From Clonostachys chloroleuca (lineage: Eukaryota > Ascomycota > Sordariomycetes > Hypocreales > Bionectriaceae): 64,000 bases of DNA. Below the pieces are notes generated by a model that worked only from the letters and a program-made list of their open reading frames with translations, made no database searches and was not told where the DNA came from. The translations under genes and the position numbers were made by a program. Shown in pieces: positions 12,801 to 24,843 of the stretch. Location of the stretch: contig JBANAY010000003.1 of the NCBI GenBank assembly GCA_037952775.1, positions 14,694,001-14,758,000 on the forward strand. Direction: 5' to 3'. Position 1 is the stretch's first letter. Each line of letters opens with the position of its first letter.

Positions 12801-15800
12801 AAGTACTACTATAAAAAACTAAAATAATAAATTATAATAATAAGTAGATATAGTAGTTATAGTCTTAATAATACTATAATCTAGTATACTAAAGAATTTA
12901 TCCTACTAAGAATTATAATAAATAAAATAAATCTTAAGCTAAATATAAAAATTAGAATAACCCCTAGAAATAGATTTTATTAATTAGATATATATAATAA
13001 ATTAATAAAAATATAATTATAATATTAAGTTTAATTTATAGTATAAATAAGTAAGAAAAGAATAACTATAAAAAGATAAAGAAGAATATCTTAAAAGGGG
13101 AAAACTAGATTATATTCTAAAGGAATACTAGAAATATAATAAGCTATTTAAGAAAACCTTAGAAACCAGATTATTATAATACAGCTAATAGGATTATAAA
13201 ATCTCTATTATTAATAGAGGAGAATTAGCCTTCTATAAACTCTATTTAGTTATTAACTATTAATAACTAAATAAGATTATATATAAAGACAGAATACTCT
13301 TACTACTAATTATAGAACTCAGAGACTAGTTATAAGGTAAATAGTAGTTTACTATACTAGATCTAAAGGGGGCTTATAACTTAATATAAATAAAAGAAGG
13401 AGATAAATAGAAAATAGTATTTAAAATAAAGTTTAGCTTATATAAATATCTTATTATATTTTTCAGACTAATAAATATACCTATAATATTCTAATAAATA
13501 ATTAATTAAGTACTCTAGGAGTATCTTAATATCTTTATAGTTATATATCTTAATAATATTTTAATATTCTTAGATAATCTAGATATATATAAGGAATATA
13601 TATATAAGGTCCTAAAGAAACTAGAAGATATAAATCTCCTAGTAGAACCTAAGAAAAGTTAGTTTTATATTAAAAAAGTTAACTTTCTAGGATATACTAT
13701 TTAATCTAATAAAATATAAATAGAGAAAAGTAAAATTACTATAGTTTCTAAATAGAAAGAACTAATAAATATTAAAGAAGTATAAGCTTTCCTTAGATTT
13801 ACTAATTACTATTAATAATTTATTAAAAATTATAGAAAGATTACTATATTACTATATAATCTAATAAAAAAGAAAAAAGAATTTTAATAGAATTTAAAAT
13901 ATTAAGATATATTTAATAATATTAAGAACTATATAACTAATAAACCTATACTATAGATATTTAATCTAATAAGAGAAGTAGAACTTAAAACTAATACCTT
14001 AGACTTTGTAATTAGTATATAAGTTAGCTAAAGGGATAATAAAGGGAAACTATACCCTGTAGTATTCTACTCGAAGAAACTATATAGTATAGAACTTAAC
14101 TACTCTATCTATAATAAAGAATTTATAGTAATTATATATATATTTAAGGAATTTAAATACTACTATCTAGGAATATAATATAAGGTTAAGGTATATACAG
14201 ACTATAAGAATATTCAGTATTTTACTATAATTTAATAACTTAATAGATAATAAATATATTATACTGAATACTTATCTAAATTTAACTATAAAATTATATA
14301 TTAAAAAGGATTGGAAAATAGATAAGCTAATACTCTTAGCTGGAAATCTGAGTATAAATAGATAATCCTAAAGACTAGTAGATAACTATTCTTAATAACT
14401 AATAAAGGATATTTAGTATAATAGACCTTAGGTACTATACTAAAAGAAATAGTATATATTAAAATCTAAATAAATACTATACTAAATATAAAGATACTAT
14501 AGTAAGATATAAGAATAGTATTTATTAAGAAAATTTATAAGTACCTGCTCTTAGGATATTAAGGAGTTAAGAAAATATTTAATAGAATAAAATAATATTA
14601 TAATTACCCTGGCCTATAAAAAGATATATAAACTATAGTTTTAGAATATAATACTTATATATAGATTAAATCTGTAAGATATAAACTATATAGAGAACTT
14701 AAACTAGTTTTAATACTAGAATAACTATAGTAATTAATATCCTTTAACTATATTATTAAGCTACTATTATTAATAGAACCTATAATAGGAGTATAGTATA
14801 ATAGTATCTTAATTATTATTAATAGACTTATAAAGTATAGGTATTTTATTCTATATAAGGAAGTAAACTCTATAGAAAACCTTATATATTAATTCCTATA
14901 ATATATAGTTAGTTACTATAGACTATCTAAAGAAATAATCTTAGATAAAGGAATAACTTTTACCTCTAAATTTTAGTAATTACTTATAGTATAAATAGAT
15001 ACTAAGTATAAGCTTTTAATAACTTACTATCCTTAGAGTAATAGATAAATAGAATATTTAAATTAAATATTAGAATAATACTTATAAATATATATTAATT
15101 ATAAATAAGATAATTAGATATAACTATTACCTATAGTACAGATTATATATAATAGTTCAGTATAAGAATCTACCTAGCTTATACCTATATATATAAACTA
15201 TAGTTATAAACTGGAATTTTAGAACTAATAAATACTTAATAAATCAGATATACCTACTGCTATACTTATAAAAGAAATATTATACTTATAATATATAGAA
15301 ATAAAGATAGAATTAGAATTTATCTAAGAAAGAATAAAGAAATACTATAATAAAATAAGATTAAAGGGACTAATCTTAAAGGAGGGAGATAAAGTCTATC
15401 TACTTTATAAAAATATTATAATAATATAACTAAGTAATAAATTAGATTATAAAAAACTTAAACTATTTAAAATTAAAAATAAAAAATCAGATACTAACTA
15501 TAAACTATTACTACTGGATATAATATATATCTACCTAGTTTTTTATATCTTATTATTTAAAAAAGTATTAAAAAATACTTTAAACTAAGATTATCTAATT
15601 AAGATCTATAAAAAAGAATATAAGCTAGAAAAAATACTAAAAAAGGAAGTTAGAAATAAATAAATATTTTATTTTATTAAATAGAAAGAGTATACTAATA
15701 ATAATAATACCTAGGAACCTACTAAATACCTAAAGAGCTACTAGAAGCTTATCTAATAGTATTACCAGATCTAGAAATACCTATTCTAATAAACTAAGAA

Positions 15801-16445
15801 GGGAAAAGCTCTATACCCTCTTAAAGAAATACCAGATTAATCTTAATCTCTAAAAAAACAGGCTCAGATAAAGAAGTAACTTCTGAAGAAGAAGCTGCCT
15901 TATAAGCTGCCTTCTCTACCTCCTCTTATTCTACCTGCTCTAACTCCTCGATACTATTAATACTATAAGATACTGCTTATATTATTTTATTAAGCTATAT
16001 TTTCTTTTGTTTATATAAATACTATATCTTAGTACTTATATACTCTAACTCCTCCTCTACTATATCTAGTTCCTCTTTAGCTTACTAATAATAGACCCTA
16101 ATATAGCGGATCTATTATATAGATAACCCTTAAATATTATAGTATAATTAACTATATAATATATATTCTATATAATAAGAAGAATCCGAAGGAGATACCT
16201 AGTAAGAATACTTACCTTAACCCTTATAATAAGAATATACTAGTATAATAGAAAGATTATTCAGAATAGTAAAAAGAAGAGTATTTCTATAAACTATAGA
16301 TAACTTAATTTTTAATACTTTTATTTTTAAAATATAACTAGATAATATAGTATTAGTATAAATAATAAAGGAAGGAAGTTAGATAATATACTAACTAGGC
16401 TGCTAAATATAATCTTAGGGATAAAACTAACAAGAGAGGGTATTA

Positions 16446-16822
16446 TATTATAAATAACCCCTATATTACCTAATAGAACTATTCTTAATTACTATATATA
16501 GTTATATATAATTAAATAATATAGTTAATATTCTATATATTAATTATAATACTAGCTAATTACTAATAATATATTCTATATTATATATATTATCTTAGTA
16601 TATATATATATTTATTTTACTAGATAGAATACCCTTTCAGATAGTTATTAATAATATTATCTATATATCTATTATTACTAGCTCTATAATACTTATATAT
16701 TAACAGTAACTCGTATTATATAGCCTAAGATAACCCGATCGTGCTACTCAGAATAACCCTCTGATTAGTTTAACCCCGACCTACCCTAGACCCCGTCTAG
16801 TATAAGTTATCTAACCGTTATA
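16446..16822 (+). repeat. 3' LTR of the plus-strand Gypsy element
   Basis: Partner of the repeat at 9501-9877 with the same length. It keeps more C residues (for example in the ACCCCGACC and ACCCCGTC tracts) than the 5' copy, so RIP hit the two LTRs unequally. The target duplication AGTTC follows directly at 16823-16827. Confidence 0.9.
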
Positions 16823-16827
16823 AGTTC

Positions 16828-17114
16828 TAGCTAATTTATTATAGAGAAATACTTTTACTAGTATTTAAATCTCTACTTATTATTATTTTAAGATAATAAA
16901 AATTAAATTAGATATTATTCTTAAGTAATAGTAATAACTATTTACTACTATTTTATAGAAGATAAGTAATACTTATTAGTACTAGTAGAACTAGGTTCTC
17001 TTAGACTAAATAGTTATTCTTTATACTATTACTATAGTATAGATTATCTCTACTATAAGTTTTATTCTTCTTACTTTCTTTATATTACTTTCTTACTAAC
17101 TCCCTATTAGTATA
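16828..17114. other. AT-rich spacer, probable host Gypsy sequence
   Basis: This piece lies between the target duplication of the complete Gypsy and the first solo LTR. Because both neighbours are insertions with target duplications, it should be contiguous with 9016-9500 on the left and 19854 onwards on the right in the older host element. No motif is recognisable. Confidence 0.5.
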
Positions 17115-17685
17115 TATTGAAATTACAGTAGCCTACAAGGTATATTAGGCCTTGAGACCGCTATAACTAGCAGCAGCAGAAAATTTAGCTTCTAACTTAT
17201 AGTAAATACTCCTCTATAACTTAGTTAAATTTTATACTAGAAAGTTAGTTTATAGTATATTTTATAGTATAAAAGAATCTTATTTTAGTAAGAGGAACCG
17301 GAAAAATATATTAATTTCTCTTATAGATCTACTAACTAAAAACTACTCTAAAATCTACTACAGCAGCTTCCCAGGCTACTTTTAATTTTCTATAAAATTT
17401 ATTACTATAGGAAATCTAAAAAATTAACTTATAACTACTAAACTATAAGATAGTTATATATAATATTTTAAGACCTATTTTTATCTAAAAGAGCTAGTTA
17501 AGCTGATTAGTTAAGTATAGATATTAGATATCTTATCTTTAAAGCTGAAGGAGATATCTAAGATCTAAGATCTAGTCTAGGGTAGGTTGGTTATAGGGTA
17601 GCTTAGGTATAGGTTAGGCTACTAGAAGTTACTTAGATTTTTCCTGAATTTTCTAGACCCTTATTTAGGTTATTATAACCTAATA

Positions 17686-19537
17686 AGTTCCAACCCTAGT
17701 CAACCGAACACCCCCTCAACCGAACACCAAGATGAAAATCGCGATAGATTTAAAAATCAATACAGCAATATTGATTCAATAGATATTCAAAAGAGAAGCT
17801 ATTCAAGTTGCCAGATAAAGTATAGCTCTTTAAAGATATAATTTTCTAATTCATCTGGTGCCTCTATCTCATCTGGGATCGCAGTATACCGGTCAGCTTG
17901 TTCAGCTAGCTGTTTAACTGTTGCAAACTTGCTATTTGGATTAGGAAGCAATTGAGCCTGTTTTTTCGGCCTGAGTATCTCATTTTGCCTCTCTAATTGC
18001 GTGATCTTCGCTGTATTAATTAATATCTTTACTTGTTGCTCGTTAAGACCCTTGCAAATCTTCCAGAATAGTAGTCTTATCAGTAGATCGATTTGCTTAT
18101 TATCGATAAAATCACGAATAATCTTCCGGACCTGGTGGCTGCCCTTAGGTGTTAAGATATAATATTGATAATTATCTTTACGCTTTATCCCGGCCCTTGG
18201 AGGAGTTGAGGGAGGTAAGGGTGCCCGGAAGGGTCCTATAAGCGGCTGTAATATATACGGACTTATCAGCGGCTTTGTAATATTAACTGGCCATAAGCTG
18301 GATACCTTCCAGCTGGAGCGAATATTCGTAGCTGTTAGACTAACTAATCGAGCCTTGTAATAATACTCTAGGAAAGTTATCTTGCTAATTGGCGAGGAAT
18401 TAATTAGAATATCCTTCTTCGTAAGCTTATTGCGATAGGCTCTCTTTATCAGCGAAAAGACTGAGAGGTCAAGTGGCTGTAAAATATGCGATGAATGCGA
18501 TAGTAGGAAAAGAAGGAATATATCATTCTGGAAGCATCTGATCATAAATTCATCGGTTGTATAACTTCTATGGCTATTAAGGATAAGCAGCCTAGGCCTC
18601 TTCGTCTCGGGCTTTATCAACGGGATGAAGATTAGGTCTAGCTATGCAAGAGCGATCTCATCATTAGTCCAGCCTGTTGCAGAAGCTGTAAAAAACCACT
18701 CCTTATACGGTTCAACTTCAGGAGGAAACCACTACTGTTGAACCTACTTCCCTTGGAAGATACAAAGGGGAGGAAGAGCCCGACCTAGGGCATTAATAGA
18801 TTCAACAGCAGTTATTAAATCCCGTGATCCTGACTGTTGTAGGAGGGTATATTGCTTCCTTAATGATCCAAGCACCAGCCCGTTGCCTCTGACTCCCTCT
18901 ATAATACCGGCTTTATCTATATTCCAACAGTCTCCTGGAGCGATAAGTTTAATAGCCGGATTGTTCATTATTATAAAGAAATCCTTGACCTGATCAGTTG
19001 TAGCCCTATTAATGCGAAGGAGGTTAATTCGCTTGCCTTATAATATCTTAATTTCCGGGTGCTGTCTCAAGAAGCCCTCCAACCAGTGCTTTCCAAGATG
19101 CGCTGGAGGGTCTGAAGCCGGGAGCAATGATAAGGCTATCGTAATAACCTGGCTATACGAAGGAGCATTGCCGATAGAGTCTTGAGTTAACACCCACCCG
19201 ACGAGATCCCTTTCCTGCTTCGCTGAGAGGCGTTAACGGGCTTCTGCGATTACTCTGTGTAGCTTGCTGCTGTTGACACGGTCGTACAATGTAGTTAATA
19301 GGATACCCCAGAGCTTCGCAGCCTTACGTAGGCCCATACCCTCATTGTTGGCCGAAATCGCCCGTTGAAGTACGTCTTCTGTATAGTTTTTCATTGCGAG
19401 TTCAATGATATATAAATCAATTGAATTGGATAAGAATTGGTGAAGATATTGTGTAAATTGAAGGAAGGTAACGCGAGTGTGGATGGAAAAAAAAGTGTTC
19501 GGTTGAGGGGGGTGTTCGGTTGACTAGGGTTGGAACT
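17686..19537 (-). mobile_element. Pogo/Fot1-type Tc1/mariner DNA transposon, degenerate
   Basis: The 1852-bp element has terminal inverted repeats of about 43 bp starting AGTTCCAACCCTAGTC. Each inverted repeat contains a short direct repeat (CAACCGAACACC twice). It is flanked by the dinucleotide TA at 17684-17685 and 19538-19539, the duplication expected for Tc1/mariner elements. Comparison with the uninterrupted LTR at 21089-21929 confirms the exact empty site. The transposase gene lies on the minus strand. The element is much less AT-rich than its surroundings, so it entered late or escaped most RIP cycles. Confidence 0.92.
17799..19394 (-). pseudogene. Transposase of the pogo/Fot1-type element (CENP-B HTH plus DDE domain), inactivated
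   Basis: One continuous minus-strand frame of 532 codons runs from ATG at 19394 to the stop at 17799, interrupted by five in-frame stops. The N-terminal 40 residues resemble a psq/CENP-B helix-turn-helix (EDVLQRAISANNEG, then LRKAAKLWGI). The DDE core shows CWNIDKAG (first Asp), RPRLLILNSHRS (second Asp replaced by Asn) and SSHILQPLDLSVFS (third Asp). The stops fall where related transposases have Gln, Arg or Trp, as C-to-T or G-to-A changes would produce. The second-Asp change alone should abolish catalysis. No introns are needed. Length fits Fot1-like transposases (about 530-550 residues). Confidence 0.9.
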
Positions 19538-20517
19538 TAACCTATAAATAACACTGCTGACGCTCCTAGCCCTAAAGGGGAACTGGAGCCCGCTAAGCCG
19601 TAGCGGTCATAGCGGCCTGTAGCCACTGACCCACAGTGGCTGCAACCGCTATTGGCTAGTGATCGTAGTCGCTATCGGATAGCGGTCTCAATCGCTATTG
19701 GCTAGCTGTTACAGGGGATAGCGATCGCTAACAGTTAGTGGCTGCGATCGCTAACAGTTAGTGGTTGCGACCGCTAAAGGTTAGTGGTTGCAACCGCTAA
19801 CTTATAGCGATATGGTCACTAACTTATAGTGGCTATAGTCTCTCAATTCAACAGTATACTATTATTAGTAATAAAGAGATAGTAAATAATCTATCTCTAT
19901 AGATAGTATCTGATAAAATATCTGATTTTAAATTTCTTACTAAGGAGTTTCTTTCTAACTATAATATCTATAAGTAGATAAAAAGTAGCTAGATTATAGA
20001 AAATAGTTAGTACTACTTATTAACTACTTTTTTAATTTTCTTTTATTTAACTAAGAGTTTATTCTAGTTCTAATAGAGTAGCTCTCTAGCTAGCTAGTAA
20101 TTACTCTTTTATATATTAGTAGTTTTTTTTTAGCTTTTTCTTAATTTTATTCTATTATTTTATTATTATATAGCTATAATACTCTATCTCCTTTTCTCTT
20201 CTTCTATAATACTTATATCTTTTTATTTTATAATTTTTTTTTACTCTTTATTTATTAAAAACTTATTAATTATAAGTATTTTATATCTCTTTATTTATAA
20301 ATATACTTTAGTTAATATAAGAGTTTTCTAAATAGTTATAGCTCTTCTACTTAATTAAATAGAGCTTCTTTTACTTATTATACTTATAACTTAGGATTTT
20401 CTTAATTTTAAAAATTTATTCTATACTCTAAAGATAATCCTCTAGTACTTTAGATATTCTAATCCTACTAATATATAGTTCTAAGTTTTCTATATAGAAG
20501 ATATTATATACTTTAAC

Positions 20518-20696
20518 TGTTGGAAGGACTTCCTTAGCATATGCTGTTGGATAGGTTCTGTTGTATTCTGTGTATGTTCTTATCTAGTTAGCTAGCTGGT
20601 CTACGGGCCCGTGGCCCGGGGTTAAATAGAGGCTCGAGCGGTCACGTGGTTAGGCCACGTGATCGCAAGAGCCCTGACTAACTAGCTATCTCGATA
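20518..20696 (+). repeat. 179-bp solo LTR or TRIM-like element with TTAAC duplication
   Basis: The element begins TGTTGGAAGGACTTCC and ends ...CTATCTCGATA, an expected TG...CA pair with the last CA mutated to TA. TTAAC occurs directly on each side (20513-20517 and 20697-20701). It stands out as GC-rich in an AT-rich background. It contains a near-perfect hairpin around 20637-20670 whose two arms both carry the hexamer CACGTG. No coding capacity. The size fits a small Copia-type solo LTR or a terminal-repeat miniature element. Confidence 0.75.
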
Positions 20697-21088
20697 TTAA
20701 CTAATAATAATAGCTTTAATTTAAATATTATATTATTATTTCTAACTACTTTAATAATTTTATAGAGTTCTATATATTTCTCTACTAGCTTTCTACTAGA
20801 TTACTTAAGATTTATATATTTAGTTAATATTAATATAAACTAGTCTAGTTTAAATAAATATTATAATCTTTTCTTATTATACTATCTCTTATAGTTATTT
20901 ATATTAAAAATAAGTATTTACATTATATTTTCTCTTATAGCTTTTAGTTTTTATACTCTTTCTATATCTAAGGAGTTTTTATTAATCTCTAAGTCTATTA
21001 TTACTATCTTTAGATAATTTAATTTAAATCTATATAATAAATAAGTAGGGGATTTATCTATATTATAATAGGGAGAGATATTATATAT

Positions 21089-21929
21089 TGTTGAATTGAG
21101 AGACTATAGCCACTATAAGTTAGCGGTTGCAACCACTAACCTCTAGCGGTCGCAACCACTAACTGTTAGCGATCGCTATCCCCTGTAACAGCTAGCCAAT
21201 AGCGATTGAGACCGCTATCCGATAGCGACTACGATCACTAGCCAATAGCGGTTGCAGCCACTGTGGGTCAGTGGCTACAGGCCGCTATGACCGCTACGGC
21301 TTAGCGGGCTCCAGTTCCTCTTTAGGGCTAGGAGCGTCAGCAGTGTTATTTATAGGTTATTAGGCTATATTAGCCTAAATAAGGGTCTAGAAGATTCAGG
21401 AAAAATCTAAGTAACTTCTAGTAGCCTAACCTATACCTAAGCTACCCTATAACCAACCTACCCTAGACTAGATCTTAGATCTTAGATATCTCCTTCAGCT
21501 TTAAAGATAAGATATCTAATATCTATACTTAACTAATCAGCTTAACTAGCTCTTTCAGATAAAAGTAGGTCTTAAAAAGGTTATATATATCTATCTTATA
21601 GTTTAGTAGTTATAAGTTAATTTTTTAGATTTCCTATAGTAATAAATTTTATAGAAAATCAAAAGTAGCCTGGGAAGCTACTATAGTAGGTTTTAGAGTA
21701 GTTTTTAGTTAGTAAGCCTATAAGAGAAATTAGTATATTTTTCCGGTTCCTCTTACTAAAATAAGATTCTTTTGTACTATAAAATATACTATAAGCTGAC
21801 TTTCTAGTATAAAATTTAACTAAGTTATAGAGGAGTATTTACTCTAAGTTAGAAGCTAAAACTTCCGCTGCTACTAGTTATAGCGGTCTTAAGGTCTAAT
21901 ACACCTTGTAGGCCACTGTAATTTCAATA
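21089..21929 (-). repeat. Solo LTR B of the TGTTGAA family
   Basis: An 841-bp LTR starting TGTTGAATTGAG and ending TTTCAATA (mutated CAACA). The flanks TATAT at 21084-21088 and 21930-21934 fit a target duplication, though AT-rich flanks make this weaker than for the other copies. It is in the opposite orientation to solo LTR A and the same orientation as LTR C. Short palindromic repeats occupy about 21100-21310. It interrupts integrase sequence of the minus-strand Gypsy. Confidence 0.82.
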
Positions 21930-24843
21930 TATATAAACTATACTATTTTAAGCTTTTATATCTAGTTATTCTAATCTTTAGTATAAAATACTCTTAAGTA
22001 GTATTATAGCTCTTAGTTTATTCTTTTAGTTTAACTATTTATTTAAAAGTAAAATATAGTATTAAAATACCTCTAGTATATAAATAGATAATAGAAGAAT
22101 TACTAGTAGTTTTCTATAAAGACTATTATTCTATCTAAAACTATTCTATCTGAAACTCTATATAATATAAAGACCTTATTAATTAGAATTCTTACTAATA
22201 CTTTACTACTAAGTATCTTATAGATTATAATAAATAATAAGTACTTTATAAATTAGTTTATAATAATAAGAATTATATTATATAGTTTACTTCCTAGCTT
22301 TAATATAGATAGAAAATTTATAATAAAGTTTATTAATATTTCTAACTATAGATATATTACTTATAGAAGTAATACTAGGAACCTATAGAACTTATATCTT
22401 CTTATATTAATTTATTAATAAATTAGATATAATTTTATATAGTATTTAATATCTCTCTACTAATTTTTAATAGTTCTCTAAATTATAAGCTAAAAGTAGA
22501 TAAATATCTTACTAATAACTCTCTTCTTCCTAGTAAATAACACTTTTATAACTAGATATAATCTAGTTAATTTATAAGTATACTAATTAAGATCTAATAA
22601 CTTATTAGATATTCTAATCTATAAATCTCCCTTAAGTATATTATCTACTCTTTCCTTATATAAAAAATACTAGAGGAAAGTATTTAGATAACTCTTTTAT
22701 ATTTTTTTCTTTATTTAAAGATCTACTAAATTAGATCTCTTTAAAAGTCTATCTACTAGGTTTAATTTATCTAGTCTATACTTAATTATAAAGTTATATA
22801 GAGCTAGCTTATTTAATACTATTATCTATTTAGCTAATAATATCTTCTTATCTACTAAATAGCTATAATTTAAATAGTTTATAATAATTATAATTAGATT
22901 AGTTATATATACTAGATAGTATCTCTATATATAAAAAGCTTTTACTATTATAAATATCTCTATATTAGGAATAGAATATCTAAATTAAAATCTATTTAGT
23001 TTCTTTAAAAGATATATAACTAGATACTATTTATTTTATATAAGCTATATAAGTACTACTCCTATTATAAAATCTAATATATTAGTTTTAATCTTTATAT
23101 ATACCTTCGGATTAAAGTATATTAGAATTAGCTAGTTTATAAACCTATTCTTTAGCTCTTAGAAAGCTATTTATTTAATATTATTAAATAATAGATATTT
23201 CTTATATTTACCTTATATTAAATTAGTTAATAGTATTATAATTTTATTATAGTTTTTTATAAAATACTTATAAAATCCTATAAAGCTTAGGAAAATCTAT
23301 ATATTCTTTATACTATAAAGCTCTAGCTAGTCTTATACTATTAAGATATATTTCTTCTCTATTTATATTCCTTTAGATCTTATAATAAACCTAAGGAAAA
23401 ATATCTTATTAACTATAAATTTATATTTTTATAAATTAGTATATAGATCTATATTCTATAGCTTCTATAGAATAGTCTTTATATATTATATATATAATAT
23501 AATATTACTACTATAGACTAGAATATTATCTAGATAGATAATATAAATAGAGTTTATCTTAGATTATAATATATTATTAATATACTTTTAGAAGGTTACT
23601 AATATATTAGTTAGACTAAAAGATATAATAAGATATTTAAAGTAGTTATATCTATATCTAAATACTATTTTCTACTTATCTCCCTTACTAATATATAGCT
23701 TTTAATATATATTTTTTATATCTAGTTTTATAAAGATCTTAGTATTATATAGCTAGTTAAAGATCTTATAGATTAGGGGTAATAGGATATAGTTCTTATA
23801 TATTATCTTATTTAAACTATAATAGTTAATATAGAGTTATAGCTTAGAGGAACTTTTCTTAGATATAAATAGTATAGGGGTATCTACTAGGCTAGTTAAT
23901 CTCTTTATTTATCTATTTTTAAGAGCTTTCTTAATATATAACTTAAAAACCTCTAGCTCCTTAGTTACTAGGGGATAAATAGATCCCTATAGTAATATTT
24001 AGCTATTTTCTAATTTAATTATATAAGTTTATTCTTCTAAAGGTAGTTATTAAGCTACTTTTTTTCCTAAGAAAATATTTATAAAATCTATATATTTATT
24101 AAATAGCTATTTTATATTCTTCTTATCTTTATTAAATATAAGAGTACTATTTAGAGGATTTACTAAGATTATTATAATATATATATTCTTAATTATCTAT
24201 TTAAACTATTTAAACTAAATAATTAGTTTAATAGAAACTTATTCTAAAGAGTAATACTATTTATTAAATATTTAGAATATTTAAGAATTAATATTAATAA
24301 ATTAGAGTTTTTTAATAATTATATCCTTCTTAATATCTATTACTATAAACTTAAAGAGTATCTACTTTATAACTCTCTAGTTATCTATAATTTCTATTAA
24401 ATAAAACTTTATCTCTAAAGTTTTAATATATTATCTATTAAATATAATCCTTAGAGTTATTCTAGATAGTAGTTTAATCTTTTTTCTTATAAACTAGTTT
24501 AAAAGAATACTAATATCTATTTATAGATTAAATAATATAATTATCTTTTTCTAATATTTTTTTTATTTAAGTTATACTACTCTTTTTATCCTTAAGTTAA
24601 TATAGTTTACTCTATTCTATTATATTTTATAAATATATAGAATAATATCTAGTTTAAAGCTCCTAACTTACTTAATATATATCTTAATTATATACTAATT
24701 ACTTTAGTACTCTATATAATTAGGGGTTTTATAGTAATCTTTTATATAATCTAATTTACTATATTTCTAATATTTCTATTTATAATTAGTTCTATTTAAA
24801 TCCCTTCTCTATAGTATTTTTATATCTATAGCCAGATAGATCT

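Larger units (their letters stand above)
9501..16822 (+). mobile_element. Complete but RIP-inactivated Ty3/Gypsy LTR retrotransposon (chromovirus type)
   Basis: Two 377-bp LTRs (9501-9877 and 16446-16822) flank an internal region of about 6.6 kb. A 5-bp target duplication AGTTC occurs at 9496-9500 and 16823-16827, which fixes the ends. In plus-strand order I can still trace a CCHC zinc-knuckle remnant (about 10886-10937), the reverse transcriptase YLDD box with Asp codons turned to Asn (about 13540-13570), the following FLGFTNYY-like block (about 13790-13825), integrase core sequence (around 14740), and an integrase tail with a chromodomain-like block (about 15660-15770). The gag, pol, reverse transcriptase, integrase order marks Ty3/Gypsy rather than Copia. 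Stop codons are dense throughout, so no protein can be made. A purine-rich stretch lies just upstream of the 3' LTR. Confidence 0.9.
17115..19853 (+). repeat. Solo LTR A, split by a DNA transposon
   Basis: The LTR begins TATTGAAATTACAG (a mutated TGTTGAAATTACAG) and ends TTCAACA. It is the reverse complement of the LTRs at 21089-21929 and 24844-25740. A 5-bp duplication GTATA occurs at 17110-17114 and 19854-19858, showing an independent insertion that recombined to a solo LTR. A pogo-like element interrupts it at 17686-19537; without that insert and one copy of its TA duplication the LTR is about 885 bp, close to the other copies. The right third (about 19590-19840) is an array of short imperfect palindromes. 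Confidence 0.88.

Noticed and set aside
10000..16400. AT-rich island as a centromere or as organellar DNA inserted in the nucleus
   Set aside because: Retroelement protein motifs in correct order, LTRs and RIP-type stop codons explain the composition; no mitochondrial gene is visible.
19590..19845. CRISPR or tRNA cluster based on repeated dyads
   Set aside because: Units vary in length and sequence, lie inside a mobile LTR and show no tRNA cloverleaf or regular spacing.
17115..21929. LTR A and LTR B as the long inverted ends of one large DNA transposon
   Set aside because: They are inverted copies of the same LTR, each with its own target duplication, and the sequence between is integrase and chromodomain sequence of the older Gypsy.
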